From Nemophila menziesii (Eukaryota; Streptophyta; Magnoliopsida; Boraginales; Hydrophyllaceae): a stretch of 64,000 bases of DNA. The translations under genes were made by a program, and so were the position numbers. The stretch spans positions 11,454,001-11,518,000 of the forward strand of contig JARWIR010000014.1 in NCBI GenBank assembly GCA_029959085.1, given 5' to 3'. Below, in pieces: positions 1-8,081 of this stretch (the stretch's first letter is position 1; each line of letters opens with the position of its first letter). Under the pieces are notes generated by a model that made no database searches, was not told where the DNA came from, and worked only from the letters and a program-made list of their open reading frames with translations.

Positions 1-632
1 TTATAGTGTAATATCTCTTTTTCCACTTCTCATAAGCCTCCATGTTCCTTTTTTTTTAAGTTTTGATGCCTTCCTTAGGCTGAGCCATGACATTGTTAAT
101 AACCTCAAGAATTCTTGTTCCTCTAGAACATAATGTATTTTGAGTTTACCAGAGTATAGTTCTCACCATTCATTATGTCTCCTTTGAGATCTTCAATGAT
201 GGTTGTCATTTTCTTATAAAGTAAGAGATTTTTCATTAGTATACATACAATTATTTAATTACCCAATGCTATTAATGCAAATAGAATGAATAAGAAAGAT
301 AACAAAATAAGTGATAAAGAAAGTTCACTATGTTCCCAATCATGAACCACCATATTTTGTTTGTCTTAATGATTCAATCAATTTCAAAAATTAAGTTCTC
401 CAAGAACTCCCACTTACTCTAACATTTAGAGCGAAAATGTATGAAAATAAACAACTAATAACATAAAAACAAAGAAACTAGTTGAATTCATACATAAATG
501 AAATACATGTTCAATAAAGAAATAACTGAATCAAATCAACTAATGCAATTCCTAACATACAGGATTAAAAGAATTGGAAAAACAAACCACTAAGCAAATT
601 ACCTATTGCAGGTCCTAACTAGCATACGCCTT
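1..632. other. AT-rich sequence without recognisable gene
   Basis: I see no convincing coding region, RNA gene or repeat here. The stretch is AT-rich with scattered poly-T and poly-A runs. On the minus strand, just past the stop codon of the unknown frame at 633, there is a plausible splice-donor-like AG|GTAATTT near 596-604, which could belong to an exon-intron structure or be chance. The stretch may be the interior of the putative minus-strand LTR element proposed for this flank, but nothing here proves that. Confidence 0.4.
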
Positions 633-1202
633 TCATATCCAAAACCTTAATTTAGGAATTGACTGCTCAAAGTTCACTTCCTCATAGAGTCTAATTGGGA
701 AATAATTATCAACACTAGTAGTTCGATGCATTCCACAATTGCACTGATCCGACCTAGTAGAATTATTATAGTGCCTCCACAAGTGAGATTCAGTCAAAGC
801 ATAGACTAGCCACTCATATGTAGCTTGTCTCCCATGAACATATTTCTCCGAAAAATCATACTCCCATAAGATTTCGATATCCCTCTTCATCTCTCTTAGT
901 AGAGATTTGTAAAGAACTTCAACCTTATGTCCTTCACATATGATATCACCCCAATTTATGACATCTTGAATCAACCTATTAACAATTGCCGCATGTTGCA
1001 CTAGGGTGTGATGAGGTTTCTTCTTATAACGGAGTGCTTTGATACTATTTTTCAAAGACTGTTTTTCTTTCGGTGTCCTTGCAACTTTTGGTCTATTGAT
1101 CTCTAATGATCCATTAGGATTTCTTACGTTCCTGTTGAGCCATCTGTACACTGTCAGTTGCTCAAGCCTTGCTGCTCGTGATCCCCTGGATCGTGTCAAC
1201 AC
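633..1202 (-). CDS. Unrecognised minus-strand open frame (189 codons), possible exon
   Basis: I do not recognise this protein. The frame ends at TGA (633-635) and is open upstream past 1202. The first codon of the listed frame is GTG, not ATG, so it is not a complete plant gene on its own. Just upstream on the minus strand the sequence TTTTTTCTATATGTAG ends in AG after a pyrimidine-rich run, which resembles a 3' splice site, so the frame may be the last exon of a spliced gene or a transposon relic. The product is basic at its N-terminal end (TRSRGSRAAR), has a Lys/Arg-rich stretch around residues 39-63, and carries a Cys-x-Cys-x-x-x-His cluster (CNCGMH) near residue 153. No signal peptide or membrane segment is apparent. 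It could also be a chance long frame in AT-rich DNA. Confidence 0.3.
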   Translation of the reverse strand: MLTRSRGSRAARLEQLTVYRWLNRNVRNPNGSLEINRPKVARTPKEKQSLKNSIKALRYKKKPHHTLVQHAAIVNRLIQDVINWGDIICEGHKVEVLYKSLLREMKRDIEILWEYDFSEKYVHGRQATYEWLVYALTESHLWRHYNNSTRSDQCNCGMHRTTSVDNYFPIRLYEEVNFEQSIPKLRFWI

Positions 1203-1890
1203 AATTTTTCTACATATAGAAAAAATTAAGAACGGTAAAAATAATACACCAAAATTGATTAGGAAACAAGAAAAAATAATAATCGTATATTTCCCGAAAC
1301 TCTATTCATTAACAACAAGTCAAGGTAGGAAATCTGGTAAGGCTACTAGTAATTGGACAATGGTTCAGGTTCGAATCTCCTTAACATGCATTTTGATTTT
1401 CTTAAAGTTAGGTCCGAAAAATATTTAAAAAAAATATCCGGCAGCTCAAAATTCCAGAAGTTCGGCCCTAAAAACGGTCCAACATTAATTTAATAAAATT
1501 GGGCCTATAAATAGTCTAAAAATAAGTTACTTCACAGTCCAAAAAAAATACTCTACAGGCCTGAAAATAAATATTTAATATGGCCCAAAAATTAATCTAA
1601 AGAAAAAATGACTTATACGAGACAAAAAAAATTAACTAAAGGGCCTATCAATAGAATTAATCTAGGGAAATATTAATCAGATAGATATGGACTTCAAAAG
1701 CCAAAAAAAAAAATCGCGTAATATCAACCTTATACGGTTGACAACAAAACAAAATTCTAAATTTCTTAAACCTTATTATTCTTTTGCTTTTTCGACAGAA
1801 CTCTAAAAAAAATTCTAACTTCTTTTTATCTTCTGTTCGACACAAAAAAATACTAAAAAAATTTCATTCATATATATAATTGGGTAACAT
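1203..1890. other. AT-rich intergenic or transposon-interior sequence
   Basis: This stretch has A-rich runs and recurring 'ggcccaaaa/gggcctat' words between about 1450 and 1650, and no persuasive coding potential. The 62-codon minus-strand frame inside it (1657-1845) is low-complexity Phe/Lys-rich sequence of the kind AT-rich DNA gives by chance. A tRNA/SINE-like stretch at 1321-1380 is listed separately. Confidence 0.4.
1321..1380 (+). repeat. Possible degraded tRNA-derived SINE head (box A/B-like)
   Basis: The word ggttcgaatct at 1368-1378 matches the RNA polymerase III box B consensus (GGTTCGANNCC) closely. About 25 bases upstream, aatctggtaaggc (1331-1343) resembles the second half of a tRNA box A (agtggtaaggc). 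The spacing suits a tRNA-derived SINE. No acceptor-stem pairing, clear 3' tail or target-site duplication was identified, so this may be chance. It is not a functional tRNA gene as far as I can see. Confidence 0.25.
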
Positions 1891-1902
1891 GCTCTGATAT
1901 CA
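1891..1902 (-). other. Copia-type primer-binding-site look-alike (initiator Met tRNA)
   Basis: The minus strand reads TGATATCAGAGC, one mismatch from TGGTATCAGAGC, the sequence complementary to the 3' end of initiator Met tRNA that primes many plant Ty1/copia elements. It is preceded on the minus strand by TAACAAT, so ...AACA could be the end of an LTR. This would place an LTR on the higher-coordinate side and the element's interior toward position 1. The LTR side is interrupted by the LINE. With only 12 bases involved, this remains an inference. Confidence 0.4.
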
Positions 1903-1930
1903 ATTGTTATTTTTAAATATAAACGGAAAA

Positions 1931-2527
1931 ATCAGCCGCCGCCGCCTCTTCTTTCCACCTCCGGTGAACTTAGGATTTGCTTGTGTCACCCTTAGGTACC
2001 TTAGGTTCTTTTCCTTTCTTTATATTCTTAGTTTTTCCTTTTCCTTTCTTTAAATTAGGTTCCGCACAATTTTTTTTTTCTTTCTCATTCAAGCTATTGC
2101 TGTTGCACGCTTGTTGTTGACCTTCAATTCCTGTCAGCCAATAGCTTGCGTGACTGGACTCACAGGTGCAATAGTTTTTTCGTTCTTTTGTGTCTTTCGT
2201 TACATTATATAGCTTTCCACGTAATACACTAATTTCCATTCTATTGGGAAAAGTTGTTGCGAGCAATTAATAGCCATAGAATCTTTGGAAAGTTTGATAA
2301 AGAATATTTGCTGTGAAATCAAGCTTGAAGTCCGTGCAATCATTACCATTTATTTCTGCAGCAATCTCTTGGGATTATTTATAATTATTTTGCCGATCAG
2401 AATTTATTGGATTTTTCTTATTTTAGCGCTACTGTAATTGAAGTTGCTTCTAGATTCTTGACCGATTTGCTTCCTTCTTTTTGCATTGGATTTCTAATTT
2501 TTACTAGTATTCAACAATACAAGTAAG
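1931..2527 (+). promoter_or_regulatory. LINE 5' untranslated region / internal promoter region
   Basis: About 600 bases lie ahead of ORF1. The region opens with a short GCC repeat (1935-1946) and a CT-rich segment, then has long pyrimidine tracts (about 2008-2060 and 2070-2090). LINEs of this type carry an internal promoter in the 5' UTR, but I cannot point to a specific core element here. The minus-strand 98-codon frame that covers 1970-2266 is the reverse complement of the pyrimidine tracts (Lys/Glu-rich) and is not treated as a gene. Confidence 0.55.
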
Positions 2528-3961
2528 ATGAGTCGCAAGGGAGCTGGTGTAATCAGCACGGGTAGAGTAGCTTTTAGGAATGTTATTTCAAGCAAAAATT
2601 TGAATGATTTGAGTAAGAAAGTTGCAGCGCATACTGGAAACAGTAAAGTTGTTATGGAAGATGTGCAAATTGTTGGAGTGAAAGAGAAGGTGGAGAATAA
2701 TAAGGAGAAAGCAATTGTTATGTATGAGGCAGGTTCAAGTAATGAAAAAACTGCAGAATCCGAAATTGAGAACATAGAAGAACAAGTACCCGTTGAATTG
2801 GATAATTATTGTAGTGTTGCAGAAAATAAAAGAGTGGAAACAAAGGAGATTGAATCAGAAGAGGGTGAAATCATTGAAGAAGTACACAATGAAGTAGAAA
2901 TCAAAGAGAATAAGGGCAATTGGAGTGAATTATTTGCAAAAACAGTCAAAGAAGACTTGAAGTTGAACTATTATCCTCCTACATTGAGTGAAGGGAAGAT
3001 AAAGGTAAAACCACCAAAGGAAGTGATTCAACGAGGGAATGAGCTTTGGAAGAATTGCCTTGTGGGACAATTTTTTGGGGAATCTCCTACCTTCCATATG
3101 GTGAGGAGTATGGTGATGACTCAATGGAGACAAGCAGGTAAAGTGGATATTAAAACAACTGAAATGAATGTTTACTTATTCCAATTCCAAAGTGAGGCAG
3201 TGTGTGATAAGATTTTAGAGCAAATTTGGCATGTGGGAGGTAGAACTATGATGTTAAGAAGGTGGAATCCAGGAATGATCCTTGAAAAGCTTGAAGTGAA
3301 CAAGGTGCCTCTTTGGGTAAAACTGAAAAAGGTACCACTATCTTTATGGTCTAAAGAAGGTTTGAGCTATATTGCGAGTGCATTGGGAAAACCTATACAA
3401 TTAGATCCAATAACTAGCTCAAGAAACAGGCTTAACTATGCTAGAGTGTGTGTAGAGGTTGACGTGGAGGCTGAAATGGTGTATAAGGTAAATCTAGACC
3501 TTGAAGAGGATGGAGAACATATTGTGGAAGTTTTGTATGAATGGGTACCTCCTTTGTGCAATATTTGTAAGGAAAGGGGTCACTCAAGTTGGGTATGCAA
3601 AAGTAAGCAAGTATGGAAAGAAAAAAATAGAGAGGAAAAAACAGAAAGAGTGTTTGTAAAAAAGAATGAAAAAGAATATGAAAAAAACGGAAAAAAGAAT
3701 GAAAAAGAAAATAAAAATACAGAAAAAGAGAGTGAAAATTTGAATGATTCTGAAGTTGGAAAGGAATGGAGAATTGTGACAAGGAATGGAACTAACAAGC
3801 AAGTACACAATAAGCTTGGTTCACCAAAAAATCAGGTTATTGTATCTACTAATCCATTTACTCCTTTAAATATTGCAAACAACAATTTAGAGCAAGCTTT
3901 GTCTAGTTTCATGGGCTCCAATTCAGAGGAGCATATCAATGATCCTCCGGATAGATGTTGA
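2528..3961 (+). CDS. LINE ORF1 protein: DUF4283-like domain with CCHC zinc knuckle
   Basis: This 477-residue protein is the likely RNA-binding (gag-like) chaperone of the LINE ribonucleoprotein. Residues ~1-150 are low-complexity and acidic (for example EIESEEGEIIEE near residue 104). Residues ~170-310 look like the plant DUF4283 domain found in LINE ORF1 proteins and related sequences (VGQFFGESPTFHMVRS, then a W-N-P-G motif and VPLWVKL). A retroviral-type knuckle C-X2-C-X4-H-X4-C follows at C344, C347, H352, C357. A strongly charged Lys/Glu/Asn stretch covers ~370-410. The ATG at 2528 is the first in this frame after a long non-coding leader and gives an intact frame. The stop TGA (3959-3961) overlaps the ORF2 start by seven bases. 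I see no internal break, so this ORF appears intact even though ORF2 is not. Confidence 0.88.
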   Translation: MSRKGAGVISTGRVAFRNVISSKNLNDLSKKVAAHTGNSKVVMEDVQIVGVKEKVENNKEKAIVMYEAGSSNEKTAESEIENIEEQVPVELDNYCSVAENKRVETKEIESEEGEIIEEVHNEVEIKENKGNWSELFAKTVKEDLKLNYYPPTLSEGKIKVKPPKEVIQRGNELWKNCLVGQFFGESPTFHMVRSMVMTQWRQAGKVDIKTTEMNVYLFQFQSEAVCDKILEQIWHVGGRTMMLRRWNPGMILEKLEVNKVPLWVKLKKVPLSLWSKEGLSYIASALGKPIQLDPITSSRNRLNYARVCVEVDVEAEMVYKVNLDLEEDGEHIVEVLYEWVPPLCNICKERGHSSWVCKSKQVWKEKNREEKTERVFVKKNEKEYEKNGKKNEKENKNTEKESENLNDSEVGKEWRIVTRNGTNKQVHNKLGSPKNQVIVSTNPFTPLNIANNNLEQALSSFMGSNSEEHINDPPDRC

Positions 3962-6639
3962 TAAGCTCTTGGAATGTAAGAGGCCTAAATAAGGCCTATA
4001 AACAAAAAGAAGTTGAAAGTTATATAAGAAACAAAAAAATTAGTTTAGTGGGTTTATTGGAAACAAAAATGCGTAGAGTTAGTTTTAATAGGTTTTGTGA
4101 GTATCATTTAGTGAGTTGGGATTCTATTACCAATCATGAGAAAGATGAGAGGGGTAGAATTTGTGTTAGGTGGGATCAAAATAGAGTTAGTGTCAAGTGT
4201 GTGAGTATGACTTCACAAGCAATTTTCTGTGAAGTAAAAGAGGTTGGGGTAGATAGTATGTTTTTTGTGTCTTTTGTATATGCTGAAAATGATGATAATA
4301 TGAGGTTAGGACTTTCGGAAACACTTAGGGGATGGAAGATTATAGTGGGAAATGTTCCATGGGTAGTTAGTGGGGATTTCAATGATATTTTAGCTTGTGA
4401 GGATAGATTGGGGTGTGAGGTATTACCAGCTTGTGCTTATGCTTTTGAAGAATGTATAAATGATGTGGAGATTATGGAACATCAAAGTTCAGGATGTATA
4501 CACACTTGGAGTAATAAACAAAGTGTTGGATTTACTTCTAGCAGAATTGATAGAGTGTTTGCAAACACATCTTGGTTTTCTAACTTTGTTTCTAGTGTGG
4601 TGGTTGATTCTCCAGGTATTTCAGATCACTCTCCTCTACTTATAAACATCCAAGGAGGATACAAACGAGGACCTACTACCTTCAAATTCTATAATAAATG
4701 GATTGCTCACAAAGAATTCAAACCAACTGTAATGAAGGCTTGGAGTGTTTATGTGGAAGGATCGCCTATGTATCAAGTGGTGTCAAAGCTTAAAGAAGTC
4801 AAGAAGGAGCTAAAGATATTTAACCAAAAGTTCTTTGGACATACAAATCAAGATAAAGAGAGAGTGAAGAAAGAATTGGATGAACTACAATCCAAAAGCT
4901 TGAATGGCGATTTAAGTCAACTAGAAAAGGAAAAAGATGTCATGGAACAATTCAGAAACATCTTGGAGAACGAGCAAGAATTTTTAAAACAGAAATCCAG
5001 AATTCAATGGGATAAAGAGAGTGATGTGGGATCTAGATTTTATCATCAATATATTAAAGCAAAATCAGTTAGAAACCGAGTTAGAAACCGAGTTTCATCA
5101 CTTATGATGGAGGATGGAGTTATATCAGAAAATGAAGAGAAGATAAAGGAAGGTTTTGTTGAGTATTACAAAAAATTATTAGGAGAACAAAAGGATCCAG
5201 TGGAAGAAATTTCAGTGGAGGGTTTGAAAAGACTACTCAACAAAGAGATCGATGGAAGAGAAGCTATGAATATGATAGAGGAAGTACAAAACAAGGAGAT
5301 AAAAGAAGCTATATTTTCAATTGATGATAATAAAGCTCCTGGGCCTGATGGATTCACTAGTGCTTTCTATAAGGCAGCTTGGGACATTGTAGGAGATGAT
5401 GTGTGTGTTGCAATCAAGTATGTGTTTAAGAACAAAAGGCTATTAAGACAAGTAAATTCAACTAATCTTGTGTTAATTCCTAAAGTTAAAGTACCAAGAA
5501 CATTAAAACAGTTTAGGCCTATTGCTTGTTGCAATATATTATACAAAGGAATTTCAAAACTTTTGGCTAATAGAATGAAGAAGTGCCTATCAACTATTAT
5601 ATCATCAAATCAAGCTGCATTTGTGGGAGGAAGATGTATTTCAGACAATGTACTAGTGGCACAAAGTGTAGTGGATGGTTATGACAAAAAAAGAGGTAAA
5701 CCTTCTTGTACTCTCAATCTTGATTTACAGAAAGCTTATGACACAGTTAAATGGACGTTTGTGAAGAATATGTTGTTAGCTTTGGGTTTCAAGGATGTGT
5801 TTGTGGATTGGGTGGAAATGGGTATAACTACTCCATCATATACTTTGTGTATTAATAATGAAGTAACAGGTTATTTCAAAGGAGGTAGAGGATTGAGGCA
5901 AGGAGATCCTATTTCTCCATACCTATTTGTCATATGTATGGAAGCTTTTTCAGCAATCATGAAGCAAGTAGCAAGTCAAAAGAGCTTTGTTTTTCACCCT
6001 CAATGTGAAAGATTAAAGCTTAACCACCTAATATTTGCTGATGATTGTTTGCTATTTTTCGGAGGAGATATTAACTCGGCCAAGAAACTTAAAGAGGGGT
6101 TATGTATTTTTTCTAGACTTTCTGGTCTTCAACTGAGTCCAGAAAAGAGTGAAATATATTGCCTAGGATTGACAAATCAGATTAAGAAAGACATTTGTGA
6201 GATCTTGAATGTGAAAGAAGGGAAACTGCCTGTGAGATACTTGGGGACACCTCTTACTCCAAGTAAACCAAAGGCAGGTGATTGTGAAGTTTTGGTGAAC
6301 AAAATATGTAGTTCAATGGAGGGATGGATGCATAAACATCTTACATATGCTGGGAGAGCTCACCTTATCAAGAGTGTTCTCCAAAGCAAAGTGAGATATT
6401 GGTGTAATAGTATGTTTTTGCCAGCCAAAGTTGTTCACATAATAGAGAGTAAAATGTCAAGATTTCTTTGGAAAGGTAATTCAGATTCACCTAATGGAGC
6501 TAAAGTTGCTTGGAATAAAGTGTGTAGGCCTAAAGAAGAGGGAGGACTTGGTATACCTAGTTTGAAAATTATCAATCAAACTTGTATTCTAAAGTCTTTT
6601 TGGAGAATGTACGGTATGGAAGACAATGTGTGGTCCTAA
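3955..6639 (+). CDS. LINE ORF2: AP-type endonuclease and reverse transcriptase (truncated by TAA)
   Basis: The product nicks target DNA and reverse-transcribes the LINE RNA. Residues 1-~230 form an exonuclease-endonuclease-phosphatase domain: N7 (SWNVRG), E36 (LLETKM), Y109, D141 and N143 (SGDFND), D199 (SRIDR) and D224-H225 (SDHSP) are all in place. A charged linker follows (~260-400). The reverse transcriptase occupies ~455-740: APGPDGF from 461, D590 in motif A (LDLQKAYD), GLRQGDPISPYLF, and the catalytic FADD at 694-697, then YLGTPL. So the catalytic residues look intact. The frame stops at TAA 6637-6639, after 894 codons. The same frame continues beyond it with LINE-like sequence, so this is a nonsense mutation and not the natural end. 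The ATG at 3955 overlaps the ORF1 stop (ATGTTGA). Confidence 0.9.
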   Translation: MLISSWNVRGLNKAYKQKEVESYIRNKKISLVGLLETKMRRVSFNRFCEYHLVSWDSITNHEKDERGRICVRWDQNRVSVKCVSMTSQAIFCEVKEVGVDSMFFVSFVYAENDDNMRLGLSETLRGWKIIVGNVPWVVSGDFNDILACEDRLGCEVLPACAYAFEECINDVEIMEHQSSGCIHTWSNKQSVGFTSSRIDRVFANTSWFSNFVSSVVVDSPGISDHSPLLINIQGGYKRGPTTFKFYNKWIAHKEFKPTVMKAWSVYVEGSPMYQVVSKLKEVKKELKIFNQKFFGHTNQDKERVKKELDELQSKSLNGDLSQLEKEKDVMEQFRNILENEQEFLKQKSRIQWDKESDVGSRFYHQYIKAKSVRNRVRNRVSSLMMEDGVISENEEKIKEGFVEYYKKLLGEQKDPVEEISVEGLKRLLNKEIDGREAMNMIEEVQNKEIKEAIFSIDDNKAPGPDGFTSAFYKAAWDIVGDDVCVAIKYVFKNKRLLRQVNSTNLVLIPKVKVPRTLKQFRPIACCNILYKGISKLLANRMKKCLSTIISSNQAAFVGGRCISDNVLVAQSVVDGYDKKRGKPSCTLNLDLQKAYDTVKWTFVKNMLLALGFKDVFVDWVEMGITTPSYTLCINNEVTGYFKGGRGLRQGDPISPYLFVICMEAFSAIMKQVASQKSFVFHPQCERLKLNHLIFADDCLLFFGGDINSAKKLKEGLCIFSRLSGLQLSPEKSEIYCLGLTNQIKKDICEILNVKEGKLPVRYLGTPLTPSKPKAGDCEVLVNKICSSMEGWMHKHLTYAGRAHLIKSVLQSKVRYWCNSMFLPAKVVHIIESKMSRFLWKGNSDSPNGAKVAWNKVCRPKEEGGLGIPSLKIINQTCILKSFWRMYGMEDNVWS

Positions 6640-6951
6640 TGGGTAAGAGCTAATTGGAGTAGAGGTAAATGTATTTGGGGGATAAAATATAATCCTCATA
6701 TGCCTTGGGTATGGAGATGTATGTTAAAAGTCAGAAATTTAGCTTACAAATTCATAGTTCATCATGTGAAGGACGGTAATGGAACCTATTTTGCTGAAGA
6801 TAGATGGTTAAATAATTTGAGTATCAATGAACTCTTCCCAAATCAGATTAGGGAGAGGAATTTGAACAAAAAAGTTGCATCTTACTTTGGTAATGGTAGG
6901 TGGAGAATCCCAACAGGTTATGGAGAGATTGAAGATAAAACCCTAGTGTAG
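6640..6951 (+). pseudogene. LINE ORF2 continuation after nonsense codon
   Basis: This is in the same frame as ORF2 and reads on from the TAA at 6637-6639. The residues (WVRANWSRGKCIW, then MPWVWRCML and DGNGTYFAEDRWL) match the usual plant-LINE segment between the reverse transcriptase and the C-terminal Cys/His motif. The frame ends at TAG 6949-6951. The later ATG at 6700 is only an internal codon, not a new start. Confidence 0.8.
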
Positions 6952-7490
6952 AATGGGCTGATCTAGTGTGGCACAAGAAGGTAACTCCTAAGCTTAGAAT
7001 TATAACTTGGTTGATTTGCCTAAATAGATTAGCTACAAGTGATAGATTGGTAAAATGGGGAATGAATATTTCAGAATTATGTGGTTTGTGTGGAAAGGAG
7101 AAAGAGTGTAGAGAACATCTCTTTGTAAAGTGTGAGTTAGCTAAATCTATATGGAAAGAGTGGTGTAAACTGAATGAGTGTAATGTGCATTGCTTAGAAT
7201 GGATAGAAATGCTGAATTGGATGATAGAAACAGCAAAAAGCCATACATTAAAAAATAAGGTGATTATACTTAGCTTTCATAGTTATTTATATAGACTATG
7301 GATAGCTAGGAATGAAAGTGTGTTTGAAGGCAGAAAATTCAGCTATCAAAAGGTTATCAAAGATATTAAAGATGATGTAAAAAACAGGTTATGGTACAAA
7401 GAGAAACTACGCAACACGACAGAGAACAAAAAGATAATACAAAATTGGGATTTGAAAGTGAAGTTAGAAGAAAGTAGAGTTGTAGTGTGA
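6952..7490 (+). pseudogene. LINE ORF2 C-terminus with zf-RVT-like Cys/His motif, frameshifted
   Basis: This is the C-terminal part of ORF2 in a different frame from the segment before it. It reads EWADLVWHKKVTPKLRI..., the usual start of the zf-RVT region of plant LINEs, then a C-X2-C-X8-H-X4-C cluster (codons at 7080, 7089, 7116, 7131) followed by AKSIWKEW. It ends at TGA 7488-7490 after a basic tail. The family normally has an extra stretch of some tens of residues between the previous segment and this one. Its absence suggests a deletion at ~6945-6955 that also shifted the frame. Both breaks together imply a non-autonomous copy. Confidence 0.8.
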
Positions 7491-7675
7491 TTGTAATTCC
7501 TTGTTTGATGTTTTTTTAGTAGACTAGAAAGTAGTGACTTTATTTCAAGTTAGTCTACATGTAATAGTTGTATAGGGAGAGTTAATCTTGGCTACTACGG
7601 TAGAAGGTTAACATTCCTTTAGCTTGTATTTTCAATGAGTTTGAATAAAAGTAATTTTAACGAGCTAAAAAAAAA
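7491..7675 (+). terminator. LINE 3' UTR, AATAAA word and A tail
   Basis: A short AT-rich 3' UTR follows the ORF2 stop. An AATAAA word lies at 7644-7649, about 18 bases before a run of nine A (7667-7675), which marks the 3' end of the retrotransposed copy. Confidence 0.75.
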
Positions 7676-7940
7676 GGTTTATTAGACAAACCTTATACGC
7701 AACGGATTGGAATGAAGAGTCCAGAATTTTGCCTTCTTGTATTTGATTGAATTGGAATGAATGAATGAATCGCTTTTGCTATTTTGGTCGTAAGTTTAAT
7801 TACTAGAACTAAACCTTTTGTTTTCACCACCTAAATGTCTCAGAATTATCTATTGTGTGTTATTGATTTAGAGAGAAAAGAATTGTACGCTTGAATTGTG
7901 TTGTCTGTCTGTGTTGTGATTTTGTGAGAAAGAGAGACTC

Positions 7941-7948
7941 TATTTATA
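7941..7948 (-). promoter_or_regulatory. TATA box on minus strand
   Basis: The minus strand reads TATAAATA, flanked by GAG on one side and CTC on the other, and lies just downstream of GC-richer hairpins. This is a good plant TATA element. A transcript would start roughly 30 bases further along, near 7910, and run toward the LINE. Confidence 0.5.
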
Positions 7949-7954
7949 GAGCTG

Positions 7955-7990
7955 GAGAGTTGGTTTATTGCATGTAAATAAACCACTCTC
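7955..7990. repeat. Inverted repeat 1 upstream of TATA box
   Basis: gagagttggtttatt (7955-7969) pairs with aataaaccactctc (7977-7990). One base is bulged and the loop is seven bases. Confidence 0.8.
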
Positions 7991-8021
7991 CCACTTTCTC
8001 CACCTCCTCCACCATCTAAGT

Positions 8022-8046
8022 GGGAAGTTATCTTTGATAACTTCCC
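8022..8046. repeat. Inverted repeat 2: perfect 11-bp hairpin
   Basis: gggaagttatc (8022-8032) and gataacttccc (8036-8046) are perfect reverse complements around a ttt loop. Confidence 0.9.
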
Positions 8047-8054
8047 TGTACGCT

Positions 8055-8081
8055 CATGTCTTTCCCATCATGGGTGACATG
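8055..8081. repeat. Inverted repeat 3: nested hairpin
   Basis: catgtc (8055-8060) pairs with gacatg (8076-8081), and inside it cccat pairs with atggg around a single base. It is the third of three hairpins placed side by side. Confidence 0.75.

Larger units (their letters stand above)
1931..7675 (+). mobile_element. Plant L1-type LINE, nearly full length, inactivated
   Basis: This is a non-LTR retrotransposon on the plus strand: 5' UTR (~1931-2527), ORF1 RNA-binding protein (2528-3961), ORF2 endonuclease plus reverse transcriptase plus C-terminal Cys/His motif (3955-7490, broken twice), 3' UTR with an AATAAA word at 7644-7649, and a 9-base A tail at 7667-7675. Such elements copy themselves by target-primed reverse transcription. 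The 5' edge is approximate: it is set where a GCC-repeat, pyrimidine-rich leader typical of plant LINE 5' ends begins. I looked for a target-site duplication by comparing the bases after the A tail (ggtttattagaca...) with those before the leader, and found none. A diverged duplication or an imprecise 5' edge are possible reasons. Confidence 0.9.

Noticed and set aside
1321..1380. Functional tRNA gene
   Set aside because: Only box-like words are present; no acceptor or anticodon stem pairing could be drawn.
1970..2266. 98-codon minus-strand frame in the LINE leader
   Set aside because: It is the antisense of pyrimidine tracts (Lys/Glu-rich low complexity) within the LINE 5' UTR.
2494..5357. 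Minus-strand and alternative-frame ORFs overlapping LINE ORF1 and ORF2
   Set aside because: They are shadows of the real frames: Phe/Ser/Leu-rich products of antisense Lys/Glu codons, with no recognisable domains.
7676..7700. Target-site duplication of the LINE
   Set aside because: Bases after the A tail were compared with those before the 5' leader and no convincing match was found.
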